From: Flammeovirgaceae bacterium
Lineage (GTDB): Bacteria > Bacteroidota > Bacteroidia > Cytophagales > Cyclobacteriaceae
Reading direction: 5' to 3'
DNA length: 64,000 bases
Assembly (NCBI GenBank): GCA_027487845.1
Contig: JAIYCV010000033.1
Location: 1 to 64,000 of the forward strand
The notes beneath the pieces were generated by a model that was not told the DNA's origin, searched no databases, and saw only the letters and a program-made list of their open reading frames with translations. Both the position numbers and the translations under genes were made by a program. Below, piece after piece: positions 16,391-25,643 of the stretch; position 1 is the stretch's first letter, and each line of letters begins with the position of its first letter.

Positions 16391-17482
16391 ATGAAATCAT
16401 ATCATCTGTTTGCTATGCTGATTCTGTGCCTAGGTAGTACTTTCACAACTTTTGCACAGAACAACCACAAAATCATCGCGTATTATACAGGCATAGGCGA
16501 TAAAATTCAGGAATACCCCGTTGAAAAATTAACACACATTATATACAGCTTTCTCAACATTAAAGAAGATACATTGACTGTTGTCAACGAAAAGCAAGAG
16601 CAGTCATTAAAGCAAATAGTCAATTTGAAAGAAAAATATCCAAATCTAAAAATCATGGTATCCATTGGCGGATGGGGTGGCTGTGCACACTGTTCCGATC
16701 TTTTTGCCTCGGACGCGCATCGGCAAACTTTTGCCAAAACAACAGTTGCCTTTTTCAAGAAATACAATGTCGATGGTCTAGATCTTGATTGGGAATACCC
16801 TACTATTGAAGGTTATCCTGGGCATAAGTTTATGAAAGAGGATAAAAACAATTTTACAGCGTTGGTGAAAACCCTACGAAAGGAAATGGGTGAAAAGTAC
16901 ATTTTGACATTTGCCGCAGGAGGATTTGAGAAATTTCTTGAAGAATCGGTAGATTGGAAAGCTATTATGCCGCACTTGGATTTTGTTAATCTGATGACTT
17001 ATGATTTGACCAACGGTTATAGCACAGTTACTGGACATCATTCGCCTTTGCACAGTGCTGAAAAGCAAAAAGAAAGCACTAGCAACTGCGTCAATTGGCT
17101 GCTAAAACACAAAGTGCCTGCTCAAAAAATGATCATTGGAGCTGCGTTTTATGCTCGGATTTGGGACAATGTACCCGACACAAACAATGGCCTGTATCAA
17201 AAGGGTACGTTTAAACTTGGTTTAGCGTTTAGAAGTTTTGCAAACTATTTCACACAAGAGAAGGGTTTTAAATATTATTTCGATGAACAAACGCAAGCTC
17301 CTTATCAATACAACAGTAAAGAAAAACTCTTCGCAACGTATGACGATGAGCGCTCCATTGCTGCCAAAGCAAAATTTGTAAAAGACAAAAAATTAGGAGG
17401 CATTATGTTCTGGGAATTGGGAGAGGATAAAGAACAGGGAGGTTTGGTGGATGCGATTTTCAATGGTTTGATGACAAAATAG
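16391..17482 (+). CDS. Secreted GH18 chitinase
   Basis: Endo-type chitinase or related N-acetylglucosaminidase of glycoside hydrolase family 18, 363 residues. A signal peptide (1-22) is followed by a single TIM barrel. The family signature DGLDLDWE is at 128-135, with Glu135 the acid/base and Asp133 and Asp131 the supporting residues. SIGGWG (91-96) and LMTYDLTNGY fit the conserved barrel strands, and the last strand reads GGIMFWELGEDKEQGGLVDAI. No chitin-binding module is present. It stands alone; no terminator seen. Confidence 0.95.
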   Translation: MKSYHLFAMLILCLGSTFTTFAQNNHKIIAYYTGIGDKIQEYPVEKLTHIIYSFLNIKEDTLTVVNEKQEQSLKQIVNLKEKYPNLKIMVSIGGWGGCAHCSDLFASDAHRQTFAKTTVAFFKKYNVDGLDLDWEYPTIEGYPGHKFMKEDKNNFTALVKTLRKEMGEKYILTFAAGGFEKFLEESVDWKAIMPHLDFVNLMTYDLTNGYSTVTGHHSPLHSAEKQKESTSNCVNWLLKHKVPAQKMIIGAAFYARIWDNVPDTNNGLYQKGTFKLGLAFRSFANYFTQEKGFKYYFDEQTQAPYQYNSKEKLFATYDDERSIAAKAKFVKDKKLGGIMFWELGEDKEQGGLVDAIFNGLMTK

Positions 17483-17813
17483 GTATTTCAAGAGCGAAAA
17501 AAATTGATCCCAAAACAATAGGCACAGCGTTATTGCGTGATTGGCTTGATTATAAGGTATCCATCCACCAAAAAAAACTAAGCCGTATTATTGCGAAAAT
17601 GATTCGCATGTTGCTTGGTTGCCAACAAACAGGGTGAAAATGTGATTTGTAGTAAATTCACCAATACAAAAGGTCTTGGCGACCGTGTTGGTTGCAAGCA
17701 GCTTGAATCAGTCCTAATGTTTTATGATTTCCGTGTTGTTTCATCAAAGGTTTGCATGGTGCACGGTAGAAAGTTTTCTTTAAATTGACGGAAAATCTGT
17801 TTGCTTTGAAAAT
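17483..17813. other. Intergenic region, 331 bp
   Basis: No gene or RNA recognised. It contains a short inverted repeat GCGAA/TTCGC around 17595 and the string TTGCTTTG (17801-17808), which resembles a -7 box and ends 5 bases before the next ATG. Nothing stronger is visible. Confidence 0.4.
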
Positions 17814-20201
17814 ATGGACAAGTTAATTATAAATATTTCTAAAAAAACTTCATCAAGTAGTCAAATCTCTGCAATTGTTTTTATTCTTTTTGTTCAAGTC
17901 ATTGCTGTTTGGGCACAACCTTTAGTTTTAAAGAGCAAGGATTTGAACCTCACGCTGACAACGAAAGGGCAATTGACTGCACTCACTAAACCAACTCAGC
18001 AAAACAACTACTTGCCAATTGGAGAAAAGGCTCCGTTGCTACAAATTCGGGTAAACCAAAATTGGTACAAACCTACAGGTGCTACTTTTAAATCGGGTGT
18101 TGTTACTCTTCTTTTTCAGCCAGTAAATGTTACCGCTCACATAAAAGTAATTCAAAAGAAAACGCATTTTACATTTGAGTTAATTAAACTAAACCTACCC
18201 AACCAAGTAACCGCAGTCATCTGGGGGCCTTATCCAACCGTAATTAACAAAACTATTGGGGAAGTAGTAGGAGTAGTACGCGATGGTCAATATGCCATCG
18301 GTATTCAAGCCCTAAATCCAAAAACAGTAGGGGGAGTTTTAAGTAACTCGGAAGGTGCAAATGAGGCCCGAGGGTCAACAGCAACTCCGCAACCTTATGG
18401 CAGCAGCTTACAAGCCTTTAGTCTCGACCGATCAAAAGACAGAAAAATAACGGTATGGGGACGAGCCGAAATGCCTGTAAAAGCAATTCCTAATGAAACA
18501 ACGATAGGTTCAAAAATTGCAATTTTTGGTTGTGAAGAATCAAACGTTTTAGCTCGCATTGGAGAAATCGAAATTGCAGAAGGGCTTCCGCATGCACTGA
18601 TAAATAGTATCTGGTTTAAACAATCGCCCGAAACAGGAAGAGCATATTTGATTTCCGATTTCGATGAGCAAACCGTGGATGAAATGTTGAACTATACTCA
18701 GCAAGCAGGGCTCGCTTCGTTATATCATGAAGCGCCCTTCCAATCGTGGGGTCACTTTATTTTAGATTCAGTTGCCTTCCCTAATGGAATCGCAGGCATG
18801 AAAACTTGCGTAGAGAAGGCAAACAAAAAAGGAATCAGAATTGGTGTCCATACCCTAAGTCCCTTTATCAATACCAATGATCCATATGTTACACCCATTC
18901 CAGATAAACGTCTTTCTGTTACGGGTTCTTCTTTTTTAACGGATTATGTAAATACCAACTCCCCAGAAATACCAGTCGCTTCAGACCAGTATTTTAAAAA
19001 TATTGAGTCAAGCACTTTACATGCGGTAAAAATTGGCGATGAAATTATTCGCTTTCGATCAGTTTCCGCAGAGGCTCCTTACAGACTCTTGGATTGTCAG
19101 CGCGGTGCGTATGGCACAAAAGCATCCAACCACCCAAAAGGAGCAGTGGCTGAAATGTTATTTGATTACCCATACAACACATTGTTTCCGAATATTGAAC
19201 TTCAACAAGAAATAGCTGGCAATCTTGGTCGTTTCTTTAGTGAAACAGGTGTATCGCACATGGATTTCGATGGCCATGAAGGTTGCTTATCAGCCGGTGA
19301 AGGTGATTATGGTATGCAAATTTTTGCCGATAAAGTAATTAAAGATACCAAGCACACACTGGTAAATGGCACCAGTCGCTCCTATCATTATTATTGGCAT
19401 CTCTGCCATTATTGGAATTGGGGCGAGCCGTGGTATGGCGGATTTCGGCAATCGCAAGGTGATTATCGCTTAGAAAATCAGCCCTTTTTGGAACGTAATT
19501 ATATGCCCAATATGTTGGGCTGGTTTTTACTCTCACCCACCACCACTCGCGAAGATATCGAATGGATGATGGCGCGAGCAGCGGGTTACAATGCCGGCTT
19601 TGCCCTTGTGGCTCGATATAAAAGCCTTCAAAAAAATCCGAATACAACTCAATTGCTTGCGCTCATTAGACTTTGGCAAGAAGCCTATCGATCAAAAATT
19701 TTCTCGGCCGATCAACTCGCCCGTTTGAAAAATCCAGAAAACGATTTTCATCTTGAGAAAAATAATCAAGAATGGAACCTGTACCCATTTAAGAAGTACA
19801 AATTTGAGCATACGAAAAAAAGCCTTCAACCCGGAGAACCCACCGCATCGCAATGGGAGTTTCTAAATACCGAGGTAGAACAACCGCTGAATTTTACCTT
19901 GACGTTTATGGGCAAAGAAGGCAACATCGAGAATCCGTGGATGGAACTTGATGGGTACTTTAAGTTGGAATTATTGGGAGAATATAAAGCTGGTAATTCA
20001 ATTGTGTGCGATGGCTCTGCAATAAAACTTTATAACGAAAAAGGTGGATTTGTTAAAGAAATTGAAATCAAAAAAAATATTCCAAGCCTTAAGCCCGGTA
20101 AACACGTTATAAAATTTGATTGCCAGTTTCCAAATGATGCAGAATTGACAAACCGATTTATTGTCAAAACAATGAGTAATCCTGAGATTGTCAGGAAATA
20201 G
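17814..20201 (+). CDS. Large secreted protein, probable TIM-barrel glycoside hydrolase of unrecognised family
   Basis: A 795-residue exported protein (signal peptide up to VWAQP, about residue 35). The N-terminal 250 residues are beta-rich, like the super-sandwich domain of GH31/GH36-type enzymes. From about 270 to 620 the pattern is that of a barrel: AYLISDFDEQTVDEMLNYTQ, KGIRIGVHTLSPF, HMDFDGHEG with Asp484 and Asp486, and a Trp/Tyr-rich stretch YHYYWHLCHYWNWGEPW. A C-terminal beta domain follows. Acidic residues in HMDFDGHEG are the best candidates for the nucleophile. I cannot assign a CAZy family; a polysaccharide lyase is less likely. Confidence 0.7.
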   Translation: MDKLIINISKKTSSSSQISAIVFILFVQVIAVWAQPLVLKSKDLNLTLTTKGQLTALTKPTQQNNYLPIGEKAPLLQIRVNQNWYKPTGATFKSGVVTLLFQPVNVTAHIKVIQKKTHFTFELIKLNLPNQVTAVIWGPYPTVINKTIGEVVGVVRDGQYAIGIQALNPKTVGGVLSNSEGANEARGSTATPQPYGSSLQAFSLDRSKDRKITVWGRAEMPVKAIPNETTIGSKIAIFGCEESNVLARIGEIEIAEGLPHALINSIWFKQSPETGRAYLISDFDEQTVDEMLNYTQQAGLASLYHEAPFQSWGHFILDSVAFPNGIAGMKTCVEKANKKGIRIGVHTLSPFINTNDPYVTPIPDKRLSVTGSSFLTDYVNTNSPEIPVASDQYFKNIESSTLHAVKIGDEIIRFRSVSAEAPYRLLDCQRGAYGTKASNHPKGAVAEMLFDYPYNTLFPNIELQQEIAGNLGRFFSETGVSHMDFDGHEGCLSAGEGDYGMQIFADKVIKDTKHTLVNGTSRSYHYYWHLCHYWNWGEPWYGGFRQSQGDYRLENQPFLERNYMPNMLGWFLLSPTTTREDIEWMMARAAGYNAGFALVARYKSLQKNPNTTQLLALIRLWQEAYRSKIFSADQLARLKNPENDFHLEKNNQEWNLYPFKKYKFEHTKKSLQPGEPTASQWEFLNTEVEQPLNFTLTFMGKEGNIENPWMELDGYFKLELLGEYKAGNSIVCDGSAIKLYNEKGGFVKEIEIKKNIPSLKPGKHVIKFDCQFPNDAELTNRFIVKTMSNPEIVRK

Positions 20202-20232
20202 GTAATTCAAAAAAGGGTAAGCACCTCGGTAG

Positions 20233-21507
20233 TTAAAACAGTGTAAAACCTGCGCTCAAAGTTAAACTAGTGTAATTTGCCGTTGCTTCCCTCTGCAAAC
20301 CAATCGGACTAAAAAGATCGCGATTATTATAACGTAGTTCCAATCTGTATCGGCTTTTAAACTTATATCCGATGCCAAACGTAAGGTTTCTTTCAGGTGC
20401 TTGAATTGCGTAGTCAAGACCTAAACTCGAACCATTGTCACGAAAATACTGAACACTGGAATTTCTGGGGAAATTGGCACAAAAAGATACATTAGCAAAT
20501 AGTGCAGATTGTTTATTTAAAAAGAAGTAATGTCTTACACCTATTGGTAATTCAAATGATTCATAATTTACTTTTGAGATGATAATACCACCCGCTACTT
20601 GTGAAGACTGTTTAGACCTTTCCGATTTAAACCGCTGATAGGTTGGCTCAACTATTATACTCCACTTACTTTTATTGAATGGAAGCACTAATTCTGCTTC
20701 CATCCCTAATTGAAAGCTAGTATTTTTTCCAAAATCAACACTTAAAGCATCAAGCGAACTATTTTTTACCACTAAGCTGCCGTTGTTAAGTGTAGGCCGT
20801 AGAGTCAAATGAAATAAACTTTTCTGTTCTAAATCAACATACTTGGAATTAGTACACTTATTATATCTTATAAATATCCGCCTTAAACTGGCACGATCGT
20901 AGTTAATATGAGCCAAATCCTTTTCAGAGATACTTTGACAAGCTAAGTCTTGAAGCATCTGTTGTCTAAAGTAATTATTATATTTCGCAAAACTTGCGGT
21001 AGGTTTAAAAGACCCCGAAGCGGTTACTGAATTTCCCTCAAGAGTAACTAAATATGGCTTGTACACGAGTTGTTTTATTTTAGAACCATTGACTTGGTAA
21101 AAAAATCGAACAAGGTCAACATCAAAATAAAAAAACAAGGATGCTTGTCCTTCAATTACCGACTTTAAAAACAACTGCTCTTTTTGAAAAATGGGGTTTC
21201 TATCGGTACTAAGTTGATCTGGTTTATCACTAGATCGGTCAATTTCAACTGTTGCTTTCACGTACTTTGAAAAACCAACTATTCCAAACTCCTTTACCTT
21301 TAAGATAGTTGCCGTTTGAGCCTCACCGTTTGGATCGATTTTATATTCAAACTCAGTTGGATTATTTTTCCAATCCTTATTTTTGATTAAACATTCAATT
21401 CTTTGATCAGACTCATCTATAAAATATCCTTTCTCAAACGAAACTTGAGAATAGGATTTATTAAATACGAATATTGAAAGAGCTACGGATAGTACAAATT
21501 GTTTCAT
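20233..21507 (-). CDS. Outer membrane beta-barrel protein
   Basis: A 424-residue exported protein (signal peptide 1-20, ending SYSQ). The N-terminal half has the pattern GYFIDESDQRIECLIKNKDW seen in Bacteroidota proteins of unknown function, and the C-terminal half consists of alternating amphipathic strands ending with Phe (LSAGFTLF), the mark of an outer-membrane barrel. It is probably an 8- to 10-strand barrel with a periplasmic or surface domain. Substrate or role unknown. It converges with the preceding gene; no terminator is visible in the 31 bp between them. Confidence 0.75.
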   Translation of the reverse strand: MKQFVLSVALSIFVFNKSYSQVSFEKGYFIDESDQRIECLIKNKDWKNNPTEFEYKIDPNGEAQTATILKVKEFGIVGFSKYVKATVEIDRSSDKPDQLSTDRNPIFQKEQLFLKSVIEGQASLFFYFDVDLVRFFYQVNGSKIKQLVYKPYLVTLEGNSVTASGSFKPTASFAKYNNYFRQQMLQDLACQSISEKDLAHINYDRASLRRIFIRYNKCTNSKYVDLEQKSLFHLTLRPTLNNGSLVVKNSSLDALSVDFGKNTSFQLGMEAELVLPFNKSKWSIIVEPTYQRFKSERSKQSSQVAGGIIISKVNYESFELPIGVRHYFFLNKQSALFANVSFCANFPRNSSVQYFRDNGSSLGLDYAIQAPERNLTFGIGYKFKSRYRLELRYNNRDLFSPIGLQREATANYTSLTLSAGFTLF

Positions 21508-21842
21508 GTGTTAGTGATTTTTCATTGTTGGTGCCATGGAATCGTTCAAAATCATAATACAATTGAGTATCGGACATGTTAATGGCGATTTCATACTGAA
21601 TTGGCATTAATTCAAAGATAGAAATAAAATTAAACTAAGCTCCGGATTTCATCCGGAAAATCATCATCGAGTATTGCCTGATTTATTTTTGATCTGCAAT
21701 CCAAAAAAACTAAAAAGGCTACGGGTAAATCTTTTCTTATAATCCTTAAACACTGGAAGTCATTTGATACCCGTTGTAAAAATATGGCTAGGAAAAGGTT
21801 TTTCAACAAAGATTAATTTACTAAAAAAATGTACATTTAACC
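21508..21842. other. Intergenic region between divergent genes, 335 bp
   Basis: AT-rich promoter region. It holds the perfect short inverted repeat TCCGGAT-TTC-ATCCGGA (21641-21657), a possible operator. TACATTTA (21832-21839), one base off the -7 consensus, lies 3 bases before the ATG at 21843. No gene seen. Confidence 0.4.
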
Positions 21843-22901
21843 ATGAAAAATAACACCACATCGCGAAGAGATTTTATAAAAAAAAGTGCCGCTACTCTAG
21901 CTCTTTCAGTTCCTGTTTTTAATATTATTAGCCGGCCTTTACTCGAAGAAGAAATCATTGGGCACGGAAAATTTCGGTATAGGGTTCATAAAAATTGGGG
22001 AAATCTTGATCCTGCAAAAACGCCTGTAAAAAACTGCCATGAGATGGTGATGGATAAAAAAGGTCGGTTGATTATGGTGACCGATGAAACAAAAAATAAC
22101 ATCATCATTTATGATCGGTCTGGAAAACTACTTACTACGTGGGGTACTGAGTTTCCTGGTGGGCATGGGCTAACTCTATGTGATGAGGGTGGCACAGAAC
22201 ATCTATTCATCTGCGATCCCGATGCTGGCCGTGTAGTAAAAACAACGCTGGAAGGACAGCATGTGTTGGAGTTGCCACATCCACATGCTATTAAAGTCTA
22301 TGAAAGTACTCAAACCTATCGCCCTACCGAGACAGCCGTTGGCCCAAATGGAGATATTTATGTGGCCGATGGCTATGGATCGCAACACATTTTGCAGTTT
22401 AATTCCAAGGGTGAGTTTATCCGAAAATTTGGTGGCCCGGGCAATGAAGATTCTAACTTTAGCACAGCCCATGGTGTTTGCATAGATGCGCGCGATAAAA
22501 ACAATATCACTTTACTTTGCACATCGCGAGGACACAACTCGTTTAAACGGTTTACTCTTGATGGCAAGTATTTATCCACCTTGTTTTTACCTGGTGCCTT
22601 TGTTTGCAGACCGGTAATTGATGATTCTACGCTTTATGCAGGTGTCTGTTGGTCACGTTTGCGGTATCTGGAACAAACCAATAATTCAGGATTCGTGACT
22701 ATTCTCGATAGTAAAGACAAAGTAGTTTCTAATCCCGGTGGCACAGAACCAATATACAAGAAAGGTGAGCTACAGTTAATGATTCAGGATAAACCAATCT
22801 TTAATCATTGCCACGATGTGTGTGTTGATAATGACAAGAATCTTTACGTGTGCCAGTGGAATGCAAATAAAACTTATCCTATTAAGTTGGAAAGGGTTTA
22901 G
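21843..22901 (+). CDS. Tat-exported six-bladed beta-propeller (NHL-repeat) protein
   Basis: Predicted periplasmic or cell-surface beta-propeller of 352 residues. The N-terminus carries a twin-arginine signal, SRRDFIKK (Arg8-Arg9), followed by a hydrophobic stretch, indicating export in folded form. NHL-type blades are visible, for example AVGPNGDIYVADGYGSQHILQFNSKGEFIRKFG and DVCVDNDKNLYVCQWNA. The family is near peptidylglycine alpha-amidating lyase-type propellers, but no activity can be inferred. Neighbouring glycan genes suggest, but do not show, a carbohydrate-related role. Confidence 0.85.
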   Translation: MKNNTTSRRDFIKKSAATLALSVPVFNIISRPLLEEEIIGHGKFRYRVHKNWGNLDPAKTPVKNCHEMVMDKKGRLIMVTDETKNNIIIYDRSGKLLTTWGTEFPGGHGLTLCDEGGTEHLFICDPDAGRVVKTTLEGQHVLELPHPHAIKVYESTQTYRPTETAVGPNGDIYVADGYGSQHILQFNSKGEFIRKFGGPGNEDSNFSTAHGVCIDARDKNNITLLCTSRGHNSFKRFTLDGKYLSTLFLPGAFVCRPVIDDSTLYAGVCWSRLRYLEQTNNSGFVTILDSKDKVVSNPGGTEPIYKKGELQLMIQDKPIFNHCHDVCVDNDKNLYVCQWNANKTYPIKLERV

Positions 22902-22942
22902 CCTTTTATTGTTCGGGAGGCTAAAAAGTTAATGTTAAACTG

Positions 22943-25606
22943 CTATTCGATAACATCTAAGGTAGTGACTAACTGAATTTCTCGTGATGAACTTCCAATC
23001 ATAATGGTAAATTTACCAAGCTCAACAACCGTTTTAAGTTCTTGATCTAGCATCTCAAGCATGCTAGGTGTAATTGTAAAACCTACCATTGTTTGCTCTC
23101 CTGGCTTTAGATACACGCGCTGAAAGCCTTTCAATTCCAACACTGGCAGGGCTATCGAGGCAAGATCGTCTTTAATGTAAAGTTGCACCACCTCGTCAGA
23201 GGCATTCTTGCCTGTATTCTTCAACTCAAACGATACCTGCGTTTGCTCTGTCTTTTTAATAGTTGAATTTGATACTTTTATATTACTGTAGGCAAATGTG
23301 GTATAGGTAAGTCCATAACCAAAGGGATAGAGTGGCAATCCACTCAGGTTATGATAGTCGTCACCCCTACCAGTTGGTTTATGATTGTACACCAGCGGCA
23401 ATTGGGCTTCGTGCATCGGAAAAGTAATGGGCAAGCGGCCAGCAGGGCTTGCATCGCCAAATAAGACATCAGTGAACGCGTTGCCTCCTTCCTCACCTGG
23501 GTACCAGATGTCGAGCACGGCATCAACACTGTTCAACCAGTTGTTCATCGTGATAGCACTTCCACCCACCAGCACAACTACAACTGGTTTTCCTGTCGCA
23601 GCTACACGGTTGATTAGCTCTTCTTGATGACCTGGCAATGAGAGAAACGCGCGATCTTGAAATTCTCCTTCATGAATACCTGCCACTACAATGGCTACAT
23701 CTGAATGCCTAGCAACGTTAACTGCTTCTGTGATTCTTTTATCCCAGTCTTTGACCACTCCATAATCCCAAATCAAACGAAGGTGGCCGTTTCCTGTTGT
23801 TTCTTTAAATTCCACTCGAATTGAATAGGGCTTGTTTTTCTCAAATTTAAACTCAACCAGCTCGGTACGATACGTTTGCTTCTCCCACCGATTGATTAGC
23901 AATTGATTATTAATGTACAAACGAAAGCCGTCATTACCATCTAATCCAACTTTTATCGCACCTGTCTGGGGAGCAGTAATAAATCCCTCCCAACGCGCAG
24001 AATAAAAACTGTTGCCTAGTTGCTCATCAGGGCCAAACAATGTCCAATGAAAATTGACTTGCTCATCCAGCCGCACAAGTAAGGGTTTACCGCTAAGGTC
24101 AATGCTCTTGAAGTAGGCAGCACTAAGGCCTTTCTTACCGTCCAATGATTTCAAATGGGCAGCGGGTACAACCACCCAACGCTTCTCGTCTCGGCCAACA
24201 CCCGCAGCATAATTAACCTTAATGCCCTCGCGCTTTTGTAAGCCTTGCAATAACGTAACCACTCCGTTACCAGGGCCACTATACCCCCCCAATCTCCCTT
24301 CCGTAGCATCTGAGCCAATTACTGCCAAAGACTTCAATTGCCTCGATAGTGGCAAAGTTTCATTCTGATTTTTTAGCAAAACCATCGATTTTATAGCCGC
24401 TTCACGCGCCAATTTTTTTTGTTCCTTTTCTGAAATTTTTCTGAGTTGGTCTGTGGCTATATATGGGTTCTCAAAAAGACCTAACTCAAACTTGGCGTTC
24501 AACACGCGGGCGACAGCCGTATCCAGTTTCTTCGGATCAACCCGGCCATCCAAAAATGCGGGTAAAAATAATTTGTAATGGTCATAGGCTGTCTGGAAAA
24601 TTACATCTAGCCCTGCATTTATTGTTTGCGCCCCTGATGTTGCATAATCAGGCGATGTATTATGGAGAACAAGCGACCCTCCTACTGCACCTGCATCAGA
24701 AATAGTAAAACCTTTAAACTTCCAATCGTTCTTAAGCTTTTTGTTGAGCATCCAATCGTGAGCCGAACTAGGAATTCCATTAAGTGAATTATAACTTGTC
24801 ATAACTGAGCGCGTGCCGCCTCTTGTAAATACTGCTTTAAATGGTGGAAAGTGAATTTCTTCCAAGTAACGTTCGTTTGCGTGAATAGGGTAACTATCCC
24901 GACCTCCATCGCCAACATTGGCGATTAGGTGCTTGGGGGTGGTAATTATTCCCATTTTTTCAAAAGGCTTTACAAAGGCTACACCCATTTCAGAAGATAG
25001 AAAAGGGTCTTCACCATACGTTTCTTCTACACGGCCCCACCGCACATCTGTGGCGATATTGATAACAGGCGAAAGAATTTGACGTATACCGCGCGCTTTG
25101 GCTTCGGTGGCAATAGCAGTTGCTACGCGATTCATTAACAGCGTATCAAACGAGGCCGCTAAACCAATTGATTGCGGAAAAATGGTAGCACTCTCGCGCA
25201 CTAAGCCGTGTAACGCTTCGTCAAACGCAATGAAAGGAATACCAAGCCTTGTTTCCTCCACAAAATATCTCTGAATTGCATTGATTTTCTTTACCACATC
25301 TTCGCCCTTTTCAGTAGCGTTGTATTTCAACATTTGCTCGGCCGTATTACCCCCTTGCGATGCCGCACTAAGTTGAAAGCCAAAGATGCCGTTCTTGTAA
25401 GCAAGTTTATCCGCTGCAGTAGTCAGCACATCGGTAGAGGAAGGAATCATAAATAGTTGCCAGAATTTCTCTTCAACCGTCATTCGGCTCAGTAAATCAT
25501 TTACACGTTGCTCAATCGGAAGCCTTGCATTTTTATACGGTGGTATACTTACTTGTGCAAGCGAGCAAATAGAAAAAAACGAGAATATGGTAAGCAGGAA
25601 TTTCAT
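22943..25606 (-). CDS. Secreted GH3 beta-glucosidase with PA14 domain
   Basis: Family 3 exo-beta-glycosidase of 887 residues (beta-glucosidase or beta-xylosidase). After a signal peptide (1-17) comes the GH3 N-terminal barrel with KHLIANVGDGGRDSYP and the nucleophile Asp304 in GFTISDAGAV. The (alpha/beta)6 domain (GSDATEGRLGGYSGPG, then VAIVVAGIHEGEFQDR) is interrupted by a PA14 domain at about 480-620 (FYSARWEGFITAPQTG, GNDGFRLYINNQLL). A fibronectin-III-like domain ends the protein. PA14 insertion usually limits the enzyme to small or branched substrates. Last gene of the minus-strand glycan operon. Confidence 0.95.
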   Translation of the reverse strand: MKFLLTIFSFFSICSLAQVSIPPYKNARLPIEQRVNDLLSRMTVEEKFWQLFMIPSSTDVLTTAADKLAYKNGIFGFQLSAASQGGNTAEQMLKYNATEKGEDVVKKINAIQRYFVEETRLGIPFIAFDEALHGLVRESATIFPQSIGLAASFDTLLMNRVATAIATEAKARGIRQILSPVINIATDVRWGRVEETYGEDPFLSSEMGVAFVKPFEKMGIITTPKHLIANVGDGGRDSYPIHANERYLEEIHFPPFKAVFTRGGTRSVMTSYNSLNGIPSSAHDWMLNKKLKNDWKFKGFTISDAGAVGGSLVLHNTSPDYATSGAQTINAGLDVIFQTAYDHYKLFLPAFLDGRVDPKKLDTAVARVLNAKFELGLFENPYIATDQLRKISEKEQKKLAREAAIKSMVLLKNQNETLPLSRQLKSLAVIGSDATEGRLGGYSGPGNGVVTLLQGLQKREGIKVNYAAGVGRDEKRWVVVPAAHLKSLDGKKGLSAAYFKSIDLSGKPLLVRLDEQVNFHWTLFGPDEQLGNSFYSARWEGFITAPQTGAIKVGLDGNDGFRLYINNQLLINRWEKQTYRTELVEFKFEKNKPYSIRVEFKETTGNGHLRLIWDYGVVKDWDKRITEAVNVARHSDVAIVVAGIHEGEFQDRAFLSLPGHQEELINRVAATGKPVVVVLVGGSAITMNNWLNSVDAVLDIWYPGEEGGNAFTDVLFGDASPAGRLPITFPMHEAQLPLVYNHKPTGRGDDYHNLSGLPLYPFGYGLTYTTFAYSNIKVSNSTIKKTEQTQVSFELKNTGKNASDEVVQLYIKDDLASIALPVLELKGFQRVYLKPGEQTMVGFTITPSMLEMLDQELKTVVELGKFTIMIGSSSREIQLVTTLDVIE

Positions 25607-25643
25607 TTTTCAAAGTAAAACAACTCGATACAGAGTGAGGTAA

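Noticed and set aside
21641-21657. TCCGGAT-TTC-ATCCGGA palindrome as a terminator
   Set aside because: Too short and no T run; at most an operator between two divergent genes.
22898-22924. TTAGCCT/AGGCTAA stem between the propeller and GH3 genes
   Set aside because: A 7-bp stem with 13-nt loop and no T run on either strand; too weak to call a terminator.
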